From Mariniphaga sp041684965 (lineage in GTDB: Bacteria > Bacteroidota > Bacteroidia > Bacteroidales > Prolixibacteraceae): a DNA stretch of 64,000 nucleotides. A program made the position numbers and the translations under genes. Of this stretch, positions 1-9,166 are shown one piece after another (within the stretch, counting starts at the first letter, position 1; the number at the start of each line of letters is the position of its first letter). The notes beneath the pieces are model-generated. The model was not told the DNA's origin, made no database searches, and was given only the letters and a program-made list of their open reading frames with translations. The stretch is from assembly GCA_041684965.1 (NCBI GenBank), contig JAWLGR010000005.1:62001-126000 (forward strand), in the 5' to 3' direction.

Positions 1-762
1 AGTTATTTTTGATGCAGAATCCTCGTCAAGGTATAGAACCGTATCAGGATGCGTTCTTAAAATGGTTGCCGGACAGGAGGTTGATATTTCAGCATTCAAT
101 GTTTTATAAACTGCATCGGCCTTACGTTTATCGGGTACTGCACATTGAATGGTTTTACAATTCATAATTGCGGGAATTGTAAGTGTAATTGCATGGGTAG
201 GTACATCCTCTATAGCAGAAAACCAGCCTTCATTGAATTGTTGTTTGCGTGAAGCTTTATCGGGTTCAACCACCTTAACCAGTTTCGGATCGTTAAATTC
301 GGCAACGTGTGGATCATTAAAAGCAATGTGTCCATTTTCGCCAATGCCAATGCATGCCAGGTCAATGGGATTTTCGTTGAGCAGGCGTTCATACCGCAAT
401 AATTCTGTTTCTACATCGGGGGCATCACCTTTAATATAATGTACCGTCTTTGGCTGAACTTTTCCCAGTATTCTGTCTTTTAGATATTTGCGAAAACTTG
501 CAGGATGTGTTTCGGGAAGTCCAATATATTCATCGAGATGGAAAACAGTAACTTTTTTCCATTCAATATCCTGCTGCTGCAGATATTCAAGAAACTGAAA
601 CTGTGAAGCACCGGTAGCAAGAAGAAGGGTGGCAAATCCTTTTTCACTGATGGCTGTACTTATGTTGACCGCTGCAGAAGCAGCTGCTCTTTTTCCCAAC
701 ATATCAGCATTTTTATAAATTTCTACCCTGAGGTCGTTTTTGTCCAATTTGCTGTTATTCAT
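1..762 (-). CDS. nagB: glucosamine-6-phosphate deaminase, 3' end beyond window
   Basis: Read directly from the reverse strand: an open frame of 254 codons from an ATG at 762 running off the left edge with no stop. The family converts glucosamine-6-phosphate to fructose-6-phosphate and ammonia in the cytoplasm. Visible family motifs are FHLDEYIGL (residues 75-82; D77 matches the catalytic Asp72 of E. coli NagB) and GENGHIAFNDP (141-151) with H145. The E. coli Asp141 position is Asn here, as in other NagB-type enzymes, and Glu148 is Asp150. No signal peptide, so it should act in the cytoplasm. It lies upstream on the same strand of nothing else in the window, but a NagA-like deacetylase two genes away supports amino-sugar catabolism. 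It could be a NagB-like paralogue acting on a different amino sugar phosphate. Confidence 0.85.
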   Translation of the reverse strand, partial: MNNSKLDKNDLRVEIYKNADMLGKRAAASAAVNISTAISEKGFATLLLATGASQFQFLEYLQQQDIEWKKVTVFHLDEYIGLPETHPASFRKYLKDRILGKVQPKTVHYIKGDAPDVETELLRYERLLNENPIDLACIGIGENGHIAFNDPHVAEFNDPKLVKVVEPDKASRKQQFNEGWFSAIEDVPTHAITLTIPAIMNCKTIQCAVPDKRKADAVYKTLNAEISTSCPATILRTHPDTVLYLDEDSASKIT

Positions 763-1008
763 CTCATTATAATTGTTAATTATTAATGATATTTTTCTCA
801 TCCTGCCAATTATTTTAACGGTATCCGGCAGAATCTGTATGCTCATGCCAATGTAACCCCCATAACCGCTAATTTACTTTTATTTCATATTCTATTTTCT
901 CGTTTTTACTTAAAAATCAAATAAATAAGCTGAAGGTTTTAAAAATGAACTCACCGGTACATTTTCTGGTATTTGCCACCCTTGCTTTTAATCAATTAGT
1001 TAACAATG

Positions 1009-2247
1009 TCACATTAATAATTCAGTGATGGCAAAATAAGTGGTAATAAGGGAGAACAATACCACCGCCCAGACACCTATATTTTCTTTAAGATTGGCTT
1101 TATGAACCCCCATCAGTTTAGGCCGGTTCATCAGCATGAGTGCCGGTATGGCTACTGCCGGCAGTATAACTGCCTGAAAAGCCTGCGAAAATACCATAAG
1201 TGCCGGTGGGCGTTGTTCCAGAAAAATAGTACCAAAAGCAAAGAGCATGGCACCAAAAATGAGCAGGCGTGACTGCGTTGAATGGATATTACGCGGTTTT
1301 TCGGTAAAATCAGAAACAAGCCAGGGGGCAATTAAAACAATTGGGAATATTGTAGAAAGACCTGCACCTACGATTCCAAGAATCAGGATAAATGCTGCAG
1401 CGTTTCCTCCAATAGGTTCAAACAGTTGGATCATTTCCACTGTGTTGTCGAGTCTCAGTCCCATAACATGAAGTGTACCTGCGGACACAGCCATTATTAC
1501 ACCACTCAGGAGCAGCATCATGGTAGCAGAAACCGCTGCATCTCTTTTTTCTTCTTTCAGATTATTGATTCCCCAGCCTTTTTCTGCAACTACAGTGCTT
1601 CGCATAATAAAAACAGCCGCCGAGCATGTAGTTCCGGCAATGGCAGCCACTAATCCCATTGCCCCGGGTGTATCAGGTATTCCTGGTACCAACCCCTGAG
1701 CTATTACTCCTAAATTTGGGCGAACCATAAAAAATACCACGATAAATGAAAGACCCATAAAAATTACAAAAACTGTGAGTACCTTTTCAAATGTTTTATA
1801 TTGACCTAACCACAACAGGACATATAAACCTGCAGCAAGAACCAGGATTATCCATCCGCGTCCTACTATGCGTTCATTGAATAGCAGCCGTATAGCTTCC
1901 TGAACCAGGTCAGCAACTATACCCATGACACCCATTAAGGCAAGCAGTTCACCAATTATCAGCGCCAACAATATATACATGGCCAATAACCAGCCGTACT
2001 TGAATTCATGTTTAATATTTGTCAGCGCAGTTCTGCCTGATACCAATGTAAGTTTACCATAGGCAACCATCAGAATAAAGGTAAAAATACACGACAACAC
2101 CAATGCCCAAAACAACTCCATGCCATGTTCGGCTCCTGTTTTAGCCATTGTAGTTACACTACCTGTACCAATGTTGTACCCAATGAGAAACAGCCCCGGA
2201 CCTACTGCGACCAGAGCAATGATTATTTTTCTATAAATCTTGGACAT
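1009..2247 (-). CDS. Nramp-like divalent metal transporter, divergent
   Basis: Inner-membrane protein of about 412 residues with roughly eleven hydrophobic segments. The opening stretch GPGLFLIGYNIGTGSV resembles the start of Nramp/MntH transporters, which use a DPGN motif in TM1 and an MPH motif in TM6 to bind Mn or Fe. Here the TM1 position reads NIGTGSV, and the likely TM6 reads TTCSAAVFIMRS, so neither metal-binding motif is present. The substrate is therefore uncertain. Divergent Nramp-related Mg transporters exist, but this assignment is inference. The frame is open for ten more codons, but only from a TTG at 2277; I chose the ATG at 2247 (MSKIYRK) because hydrophobic TM1 follows directly. 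It sits between the nagB- and nagA-type genes on the same strand, so co-expression is plausible. Confidence 0.7.
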   Translation of the reverse strand: MSKIYRKIIIALVAVGPGLFLIGYNIGTGSVTTMAKTGAEHGMELFWALVLSCIFTFILMVAYGKLTLVSGRTALTNIKHEFKYGWLLAMYILLALIIGELLALMGVMGIVADLVQEAIRLLFNERIVGRGWIILVLAAGLYVLLWLGQYKTFEKVLTVFVIFMGLSFIVVFFMVRPNLGVIAQGLVPGIPDTPGAMGLVAAIAGTTCSAAVFIMRSTVVAEKGWGINNLKEEKRDAAVSATMMLLLSGVIMAVSAGTLHVMGLRLDNTVEMIQLFEPIGGNAAAFILILGIVGAGLSTIFPIVLIAPWLVSDFTEKPRNIHSTQSRLLIFGAMLFAFGTIFLEQRPPALMVFSQAFQAVILPAVAIPALMLMNRPKLMGVHKANLKENIGVWAVVLFSLITTYFAITELLM

Positions 2248-2352
2248 AAAATAAGTTTGTAAAATTAGTATAGTCAATTAAAAATTTTTCTTTATTTGGT
2301 ATTGTTAATGCCGAAGAATAAATTCCTGCATTTTTTTAAAAGTTCCTGCTGG

Positions 2353-3597
2353 TTATCTCTGGTTGTTTTCATAAACCAATTCACCCTTTACCCAGGTTTT
2401 TTGTATGTTAACCTGGTAATCGTCAAGGGTAAAAAGCACCACGTCGGCACGTTTCCCAGGTTCAAGAACACCCCGGTCGTTAAGGTTGTAAAGTCTTGCC
2501 GGATTGGTACTTGCCATTTGCACAGCATCGGCTAATGTACAGCCGGTAACTTTCATGACAAATCCAACTCCTTTGGTTATGGGTGATGCAGAACCATACA
2601 ATACATTTTGTGCCGGATACCGCAACATTCCGTCTTTGGTAAGTTCAATGGTTTCACCTGTTGAAGTTTTGTATTCACCCGGCTCCAAAGCCGCATAATG
2701 AGTTACATCGGATGTAATAATCGTTTTATCAGTTCCTTTCACTTTATAGAAGACCCTAATTTCTTCCGGAAGGAGATGAAAACTGTCACCAATAATACTG
2801 ATGTGTAACCGGTCGTCGGACAACTGGGACCAAAACGGGTTGTAGTGCCTGTTTATCATGTTGGCAGCTCCGTTACCAAGATGTGTTGCGATTTTTGCTC
2901 CCCTGTCGATAGCTGCTGTGACTGTTTTCATATCGGCATTATGGTGGCCAAGTGCAACAACGATTCCCTCCCGGCTGCATTTTGTTATGAAATCAAGTGC
3001 ACCCTCCATTTCAGGGGCAAGGGTAACCTGTAATATGTTTCTTCCCGATGCCTCATGAAATTTCATAAACTCGTTCCAGTCGGGCAGCTTTACAAATTGC
3101 TTTGGATGGGCACCCCGGTATCCGTCTTCCGGGTTAATGTATGGACCTTCCAGATGGAAACCTGGTATAGAACCCAACAACTTTTTATTGTCAACCGCTC
3201 CTGAAAGAATTTCAAAATTCCCGGTCAGAACTTTTGTATCATTGGTGGTAAGCGTGGGAAGATAAGTTGTTACACCTTTTTTCCACATTTCCCGGGTTGC
3301 TTTTTCAATACCTGCAGGTGTCAAATCGCTTTCACCGAATGCAAAAGAAACTCCGGCAAATCCATTCACCTGGTTATCAAAGAAGCCGGGTGATATATAC
3401 ACCGGGTTTTCTCCTGCTGGTTTATCAATGGCAGTAATGCCTTCAATAATTCCGTTACTGATTTTTACCTGCACCATCTGACCGGTGTGGTAATGGACCC
3501 CTTCAATTACCTGTTGTGCATTCATATTATTCATCATAAAAAAGAAAAGAAACGCAACTGTGAGACTTAGCTTAGTCTGTAATGTTATATTCGTCAT
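2353..3597 (-). CDS. nagA: N-acetylglucosamine-6-phosphate deacetylase family, exported
   Basis: A 414-residue amidohydrolase. NagA removes acetate from N-acetylglucosamine-6-phosphate. Motifs seen: ISPGFFDNQVNG near residue 69, HLEGPYINPEDGYRGAHP (metal ligand Glu) near 150, GHHNAD near 217, THLGNGAANM near 238, and ITSDVTH near 295, whose Asp matches the catalytic Asp of TDA in NagA. The N-terminus has a clear hydrophobic signal sequence ending MNAQQ, so the protein is probably exported to the periplasm. That is unusual for NagA, whose substrate is made in the cytoplasm. A periplasmic enzyme may act on an unphosphorylated N-acetyl sugar. The neighbours (deaminase, oxidoreductases) support amino-sugar breakdown. 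The family call is firm; the substrate is not. Confidence 0.8.
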   Translation of the reverse strand: MTNITLQTKLSLTVAFLFFFMMNNMNAQQVIEGVHYHTGQMVQVKISNGIIEGITAIDKPAGENPVYISPGFFDNQVNGFAGVSFAFGESDLTPAGIEKATREMWKKGVTTYLPTLTTNDTKVLTGNFEILSGAVDNKKLLGSIPGFHLEGPYINPEDGYRGAHPKQFVKLPDWNEFMKFHEASGRNILQVTLAPEMEGALDFITKCSREGIVVALGHHNADMKTVTAAIDRGAKIATHLGNGAANMINRHYNPFWSQLSDDRLHISIIGDSFHLLPEEIRVFYKVKGTDKTIITSDVTHYAALEPGEYKTSTGETIELTKDGMLRYPAQNVLYGSASPITKGVGFVMKVTGCTLADAVQMASTNPARLYNLNDRGVLEPGKRADVVLFTLDDYQVNIQKTWVKGELVYENNQR

Positions 3598-3780
3598 GTC
3601 ATTTGAATTTGATTTTACTTGTCTTGCTATTTTATAAAATTACTTTTATTTCCGGAACCCGATGTTTTCAGGTGCTTAAAATATACGTGTTTTTTATGTA
3701 TATAAAGAATTCACTTTGATATAGTACCATTTTCCGGCTTCAATAATGAGTTAATTCTATATTTCCATTGATTAATTTCA

Positions 3781-4758
3781 TTACAAAAGTTTATAATCCA
3801 CATCTGTCCATTTTTCTGATTCGGCTGATTTCTCCAGAGCTTCAAGTACCGACACACAATTCAAAATGCTTTGATGGCTGCGTGGTTCTTTACCTGTTTT
3901 GAACATTTCTGCCATGTCAGCATAACTTTTAGGGGGATCTGTTTCTTTTGCTTCAGATTTTAATTCGAGCATTTGTTTGGGAGTTTCGACAAATGTTTCC
4001 CAACCTCTCGCTTTTTCCTTTAAAATTAGAGTTGCAAACAATCCGGATGAAAATTTCAGACTGGCATTTCCATAACTTCCATTTCTACTTACTTTAACCC
4101 GTTCAATATCTTCACCAAAAATATACATCAGTGGCTGTACGAGGTGAACGCCATAGAAGAAGATTCCACCATATTGTGAATCAAAATCAGCAGGTCCGGT
4201 TCGAATCACCTGGTTGAATTCATTCAGGTTTTTCACCTGGTTCATTAAATCAAACGTGGCTGCGTTATGGGCAACAGAACTGTATGATGTGACTGGGGTG
4301 CCCATTTTACGTGCTAGTTTAAGAAATTCAAGCCCTTCTGCCGCCCGGTAACAAAACGGTTTATCGATAAACGTAGGAATCTTTTCCTTGATAAAAGGAA
4401 TTGCAGGCTCCAGGTGGTACTTTGGATGGCGGTGGTCAACAATTAATGCATCAATTTTGCCCAGCATTTCATTGGGATCTTTTACCTGGTTAGGAATATT
4501 TCCCTTTTCCATTGCATTTTTTGCAAATTCATCGGTCTCACCCCATACATATTTAACTTCCATTCCAGGAAATTTTTTGTCGGTATTAAACATCTTTCCA
4601 AACCCTATGGTATGGGAATTTTCAGCCCCGATGATTCCAATCCGAATGGATTTTTGCGGTGGAGTTGCAAAGGCCTGTTGTGTAATTATCCCTGGTGCTG
4701 CAGTGGCCAGAATAACTCCTTTACCTGCGGTTTTAATAAATTTACGTCTGGTTTTCAT
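3781..4758 (-). CDS. Gfo/Idh/MocA family oxidoreductase, Tat signal
   Basis: About 325 residues. The family are NAD(P)-dependent sugar or inositol dehydrogenases, some acting as glycosidases through transient 3-keto sugars. The start is the ATG at 4758 (MKTRRKFIK). The frame is open upstream only through a TTG at 4788, and the ATG gives an N-terminal twin-arginine signal (RRKFIK followed by a hydrophobic stretch and ATP). The Rossmann motif is degenerate, RIGIIGAENSHT. FIDKPF near 140 replaces the usual EKP lysine motif. The TGA of the upstream oxidoreductase ends 11 nt before this start, so the two are almost surely one transcript. The pair probably acts on a sugar in the periplasm. The exact substrate cannot be told. 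Confidence 0.75.
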   Translation of the reverse strand: MKTRRKFIKTAGKGVILATAAPGIITQQAFATPPQKSIRIGIIGAENSHTIGFGKMFNTDKKFPGMEVKYVWGETDEFAKNAMEKGNIPNQVKDPNEMLGKIDALIVDHRHPKYHLEPAIPFIKEKIPTFIDKPFCYRAAEGLEFLKLARKMGTPVTSYSSVAHNAATFDLMNQVKNLNEFNQVIRTGPADFDSQYGGIFFYGVHLVQPLMYIFGEDIERVKVSRNGSYGNASLKFSSGLFATLILKEKARGWETFVETPKQMLELKSEAKETDPPKSYADMAEMFKTGKEPRSHQSILNCVSVLEALEKSAESEKWTDVDYKLL

Positions 4759-4769
4759 TTTTACTGTTT

Positions 4770-6122
4770 TCAAAGTTTCATTTCCCAACCTTTTTCATAA
4801 TCACGTGACCATAGTTTTTGAGCTTTTTTGTCGCCAATAATGTGGCCGTTTTCAGGATTAATTTCCAATGAACGACCAACCCGCTGTGAAATATTGCCCA
4901 ATTGGACAAGCACAGTACTTTTATGGCCTGAATCAATATCGGCAACAAGTTTTTCACCTGTAAGGATGTTATTGAACAGATTGCGGATATGCTGTGAATC
5001 GAGATGGCCTGATGGATTGGCTGCATCGCGGGCATCGACCTTTCTAGTATCTTTTACCTCTTTAATAATATTATTTTTAAGATCGAAGACTTTATATTCG
5101 TTTCCTGCCGGAATAAACATACTTCCTTTTTCTCCATAAAAAATAACCCCTACTGAAGTGCCTTCAATGGGTTTACCATTACAGCTCCTGCCTTCCCAGG
5201 TCATGGAAATGCCTTCTTTAAAATCAAGATTTATAACCTGTGTATCGGGAGTTTCCCAATCATCGTCGAAATGATAACGCCCACCATTGGAACTTACTTT
5301 TACAGGATAGTCCACTCCAAATCCCCAACGAAGGATGTCAATCATATGTGTGCCGTTATTAAGTGCTTCGCCTGTTCCCCAATGCCAGAACCAGTGCCAG
5401 TTGTAATGCACAATATTGTCTTTATAGTCTGTGCGCGGTGCCGGACCCTGCCAGAGTTCCCAGTCCAGCCATTCGGGCACAGCTGCTTTTTTACCTACAC
5501 CTATTGGTCCCCGGTTGTTGGTATACCAGCTTTTTCCAAAATATGGCCTGCCGATTATTCCATTTTTTAATTCTTCTATTCCTTTAACAACATTTGGATA
5601 CGACCGGCGCTGGTTACCCATCTGAACCGATTTGTTGTATCTCCTTGATGCCTCAATCAAAATCTCCCCTTCACGTGGACTGTGGCTGCAAGGCTTTTCA
5701 AGATAAACATGTTTGCCTGCCTGCATGGCCAGTAATGCTGCCGGAGCATGCCAGTGGTCGGGCGGAGCAGCAACAAGGATATCGACGTCTTTACTTTCAA
5801 GTGACTTTCTGAAATCTATAAAGCCCTGCGGCTTCCTGTCCTGCACCTTTTGAACGGCTGCGGCACATTTTTCTACAGCACGTGAATCTACATCACAGAC
5901 ATGAATGACTTCGCAGTTGTCCTGGAATGCAAAATTTTGTGCCAACGCATTGCCACGAGAATTTACACCCATAACGGAAGCACGTAACATTTCGTTCGCA
6001 CCTATAATTCTACGGTAGCTGGAGGCACTGAACCCAGGCAGGATACCTCCGGCAACTATGGCAGCCGAAACTCCTGCCGATTTTTTTATAAAATTCCTTC
6101 TTGAATTGATCTTATGTCTCAT
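4770..6122 (-). CDS. Gfo/Idh/MocA family oxidoreductase, Tat signal
   Basis: 450 residues. N-terminal twin-arginine signal SRRNFIKKSAG followed by a hydrophobic stretch. The NAD-binding fold opens with SVMGVNSRGNAL, a variant of GxGxxG, and continues with HVCDVDSRAVEKC. The segment PDHWHAPAALLAMQAGKHVYLEKP (near 115-140) holds the family EKP motif; its Lys is expected to help catalysis. The C-terminal half has the WHWFWHWGTGEALNNGTHMID block typical of the long Bacteroidetes subfamily. It is the first gene of a two-gene unit with the shorter oxidoreductase downstream, and lies near the NagA/NagB-type genes. Inferred role: periplasmic sugar oxidation or 3-keto-sugar chemistry. Confidence 0.8.
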   Translation of the reverse strand: MRHKINSRRNFIKKSAGVSAAIVAGGILPGFSASSYRRIIGANEMLRASVMGVNSRGNALAQNFAFQDNCEVIHVCDVDSRAVEKCAAAVQKVQDRKPQGFIDFRKSLESKDVDILVAAPPDHWHAPAALLAMQAGKHVYLEKPCSHSPREGEILIEASRRYNKSVQMGNQRRSYPNVVKGIEELKNGIIGRPYFGKSWYTNNRGPIGVGKKAAVPEWLDWELWQGPAPRTDYKDNIVHYNWHWFWHWGTGEALNNGTHMIDILRWGFGVDYPVKVSSNGGRYHFDDDWETPDTQVINLDFKEGISMTWEGRSCNGKPIEGTSVGVIFYGEKGSMFIPAGNEYKVFDLKNNIIKEVKDTRKVDARDAANPSGHLDSQHIRNLFNNILTGEKLVADIDSGHKSTVLVQLGNISQRVGRSLEINPENGHIIGDKKAQKLWSRDYEKGWEMKL

Positions 6123-6633
6123 TATATTTCTATTGATTATTTAAATTAACGTTCCTGCTCTAATCATTCGAAATTAAAATTCACAGTTGAAACCCGCACA
6201 TCTTATAGCAAAGTATATTCTATCCCGAAGCGTTCTTGTTTTTTCATTTCATTGATTTGACATTCTTACTAACGGATAAGAATGAATGAAAATCAAATAT
6301 AAAATAAATGTGGAAATGGACACGCTGCTTTATTAAAAAGATTATCCGTTATGTGTTTATTTAGCCTGATATCAAGCTAATGTTGTGTCAATGACAAATG
6401 TTTTTCCAGTTATCTATGGGAATTCCACAAACGTCAGCATGGATTGGTACAATATTTTTTTCTTTAATCCTTGCAATGTTTTGAACTGCTTTGTTCACAG
6501 AAATAATTTCAATCAGGATGATTATAATTGAGGACTGTTCCGGCAATATTCTTTGTTTGTCAAAGTTGCAGTTAAGGGAATTTTATGATTACATAAACTT
6601 GTTGAGCCGAAATTGGTTATTCTTTAGAAAAAA
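6123..6633. other. divergent intergenic region, no gene seen
   Basis: 511 nt between a minus-strand cluster start and a plus-strand exchanger gene. It is AT-rich, with stops in all frames and no RNA gene that I recognise. It should hold both outward promoters. No full TTTG/TAnnTTTG pair could be fixed with confidence. Confidence 0.5.
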
Positions 6634-7590
6634 ATGTTTCTTAGCACAATACTCTTGATTTTCGGACTTGTACTTTTAATTAAAGGGGCCGACTGGCTTG
6701 TGAGTGGTGCGTCTGCACTTGCAAAAAAATACCATGTATCTGATTTGGCTATCGGATTAACTGTTGTAGCGTTTGGAACTTCAGCACCAGAGTTGGTTGT
6801 AAATACTATTGCTTCTGGTAATGGATACCACGATATTGTATTTGGCAATGTAATAGGCAGCAATGTTGCCAATATTTTCATGGTATTGGGCATTACCGGT
6901 TTAATTTACCCCTTGATGGTGCAGTCACGCACCATTTGGCGTGAAATCCCTCTGTCACTTTTTGCAGCAGTGATACTTTTTCTGTTTGCCAATAATTTTT
7001 TCCTGATGGATGCACCTGTGCTATCAAGAGTGAATGGTTTAGTTCTGCTGCTGTTCTTTGTCCTTTTTATGTACTATATGTACAGGCAGCTCAAGACCGA
7101 TCATACACCCAATGAATTGGTTCCCCAGCAACTTTCAACTTTAAAAACTGTTATTTTTGTAATTCTTGGTTTGGCTGGACTCATAATCGGGGGAAAACTT
7201 GTTATTGATAATGCCATTGAGATTGCCACGCTTCTTGGGGTGAGTGAGAAAATTATTGGTTTTACTATTGTAGCCATCGGAACTTCACTGCCTGAACTTG
7301 CCACTTCGGTGGTGGCTGCCTTTAGGAAAAATACAAATATTGCTGTTGGAAATATTATTGGATCCAATATTTTCAATATTTTCCTGATAATATCAGTGAG
7401 TGCATTAGTTAATCCGATTGTTTACAATCCTGTTTTTAATATTGATATCTATGTTTTAATGGGGGGAACCCTGTTTCTTTTTTTGGCAATGTTTACCGGG
7501 AACCGCAAAAAACTCGACAGATGGGAAGCCGGTATATTAATTGGCTTTTATATTCTATATACCGGCTGGCTGATAGCAAGGGAGGTATAA
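6634..7590 (+). CDS. calcium/sodium antiporter, CaCA family (YrbG-like)
   Basis: 318 residues, ten or so membrane helices, inner membrane. The CaCA family exchanges Ca2+ for Na+ or H+. Both signature alpha-repeats are visible: VVAFGTSAPELVVN near 48-62 and VAIGTSLPELATS near 215-228, each followed by GNVIGSNVANIF or GNIIGSNIFNIF. The two-fold repeat with GTS[AL]PEL is diagnostic. Length fits the prokaryotic K+-independent members. It stands alone on the plus strand, divergent from the oxidoreductase cluster and convergent with the M20D gene 54 nt away. Confidence 0.92.
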   Translation: MFLSTILLIFGLVLLIKGADWLVSGASALAKKYHVSDLAIGLTVVAFGTSAPELVVNTIASGNGYHDIVFGNVIGSNVANIFMVLGITGLIYPLMVQSRTIWREIPLSLFAAVILFLFANNFFLMDAPVLSRVNGLVLLLFFVLFMYYMYRQLKTDHTPNELVPQQLSTLKTVIFVILGLAGLIIGGKLVIDNAIEIATLLGVSEKIIGFTIVAIGTSLPELATSVVAAFRKNTNIAVGNIIGSNIFNIFLIISVSALVNPIVYNPVFNIDIYVLMGGTLFLFLAMFTGNRKKLDRWEAGILIGFYILYTGWLIAREV

Positions 7591-7644
7591 TTGACTTTCA
7601 GCTATTATTAAGAAAACCAGAACTATTAAAAATGAGATCAGTAG

Positions 7645-8967
7645 TTACCTGTTGGTCATTAAACCAATTACATTTCCGGTCATTACTTTAATACCTGTTT
7701 CAATGGTATTTTCATAATCGGGATCAAGGTACGGAGAATGCAGTGGATAGGGTTGCTTTCCTTCAGCCTGGAGTTGTTTCATGAGTTCAGGGCTAGTGCT
7801 TCCTAGCCAGATTAGGCATATTGGTATATTTTCGGGTGTGCGCCCGTATTTACCGAAATCTTCTCCCACCATAGCCGGTGCGGTTTTTATAATGTTATCC
7901 TGACCAATTAATTTTGATGCAGCAGCATGGATTCTTTCAGTTAAGAGCTGATTGTTAACAACTGGAGGGGTATCATCCTCGTCAACGGATACTTCCGGTA
8001 ACTGGCTATCGGGCATACCGGCCATAATGGCGGCCGCATTACTGATTCTCCGGATTGCTGCAATTACTTTCTCAATTGTATCATCGGAATAATACCGCAG
8101 TGTGAGTTCCATTGTTACCTCATCAGGAATTATGTTTGGTCTGGTGCCTCCATGAATGGAACCAACTGTAACAACAACCGGTTCAAGAGGGCTGATTTCC
8201 CGGCTGACGATTGTTTGCAAATCAATAACAATCCGTGAAGCAATAACAATAGGGTCAATGCATTTTTCAGGATAAGCACCGTGCCCGCCTTTTCCAAATA
8301 CGGTAATCGTTACCGATTTAACTCCGGCGAATATAGGTCCGCTAATCAGACCAATCTGTCCCGATTCCAGCTCAGGATTTATATGAAAAGCCATTGCATA
8401 ATCGGGTTTAGGGAATTTTGTGAATAAGCCTGCCTCTATTGCTTTATCAGCACCACCGCTTACCTCTTCAGCCTGCTGGGCAATAACCAGCAACGTACCC
8501 TTCCATTGGTCTTTTAAAGATACCAGCGTATGGAGGGTTCCTGCCCATGCCGACATGTGAATATCATGACCACAGGCATGCATCACAGGTACTTCATTGC
8601 CGTTCATATCAGTAACTTTTTTATTACTGGCAAATTCCAGACCGGTCTTTTCTTCAACAGGCAGGGCATCCATGTCGGTACGCAACATAACCACCGGGCC
8701 TTCTCCATTTCTCAAAACACCAACAACGTTGTTGCCTCCTAAATTTTCTGTTACTTCAAATCCCGCATTTCTTAATTCCAGGGCCATTCTTTTTGCAGTT
8801 TCGAACTCCTGATGCGATAATTCAGGATTTTGATGTAAATATTTACACAATTCCAGTGCATCTTTTGTCTTTAATCTGGCTTCGTTTTCTATTGCCGTTG
8901 ATAGTTGTGCGCCCGCATTTTGATGAATTATCATGACAAGAAATATGTAAAAAAATTTGAGTCTCAT
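7645..8967 (-). CDS. M20D amidohydrolase, exported
   Basis: 440 residues. Zinc-dependent amidohydrolases of this subfamily (hippurate hydrolase, IAA-amino-acid hydrolase, N-acyl-aminoacyl hydrolases) release amino acids from N-acyl conjugates. Motifs seen: DMDALPVEE near 97, HACGHDIHMSAW near 130-141 (metal-binding Cys and His), QQAEEVSGGADKAI near 165-178 (metal and catalytic Glu), AFHINPEL near 193, and GEDFGKY near 367. An N-terminal signal peptide (MRLKFFYIFLVMII...NAGAQ) sends it to the periplasm. It is a single gene, with the exchanger convergent on its 3' side. Substrate not determined. Confidence 0.88.
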   Translation of the reverse strand: MRLKFFYIFLVMIIHQNAGAQLSTAIENEARLKTKDALELCKYLHQNPELSHQEFETAKRMALELRNAGFEVTENLGGNNVVGVLRNGEGPVVMLRTDMDALPVEEKTGLEFASNKKVTDMNGNEVPVMHACGHDIHMSAWAGTLHTLVSLKDQWKGTLLVIAQQAEEVSGGADKAIEAGLFTKFPKPDYAMAFHINPELESGQIGLISGPIFAGVKSVTITVFGKGGHGAYPEKCIDPIVIASRIVIDLQTIVSREISPLEPVVVTVGSIHGGTRPNIIPDEVTMELTLRYYSDDTIEKVIAAIRRISNAAAIMAGMPDSQLPEVSVDEDDTPPVVNNQLLTERIHAAASKLIGQDNIIKTAPAMVGEDFGKYGRTPENIPICLIWLGSTSPELMKQLQAEGKQPYPLHSPYLDPDYENTIETGIKVMTGNVIGLMTNR

Positions 8968-9166
8968 GTTTACAATGCTTTATCTATTTTCCGAAAATAA
9001 GGAAAGTTTGGTAATTGAGACTGCATATTAAAAAATTAAAATTTGCTTTTTTACTTTAAAATTAAAACATCCATGCAGCAGTCGGGTATTTTATCCCACC
9101 ACAAACTATCCAGGTATAAGAATCCGGAAGAAAAATTACAAAAGCGGGATGTTATTTGTTTTCCAA

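Noticed and set aside
4759..4788. TTG start ten codons upstream of the shorter oxidoreductase
   Set aside because: It would overlap the upstream gene and displace the Tat signal from the N-terminus.
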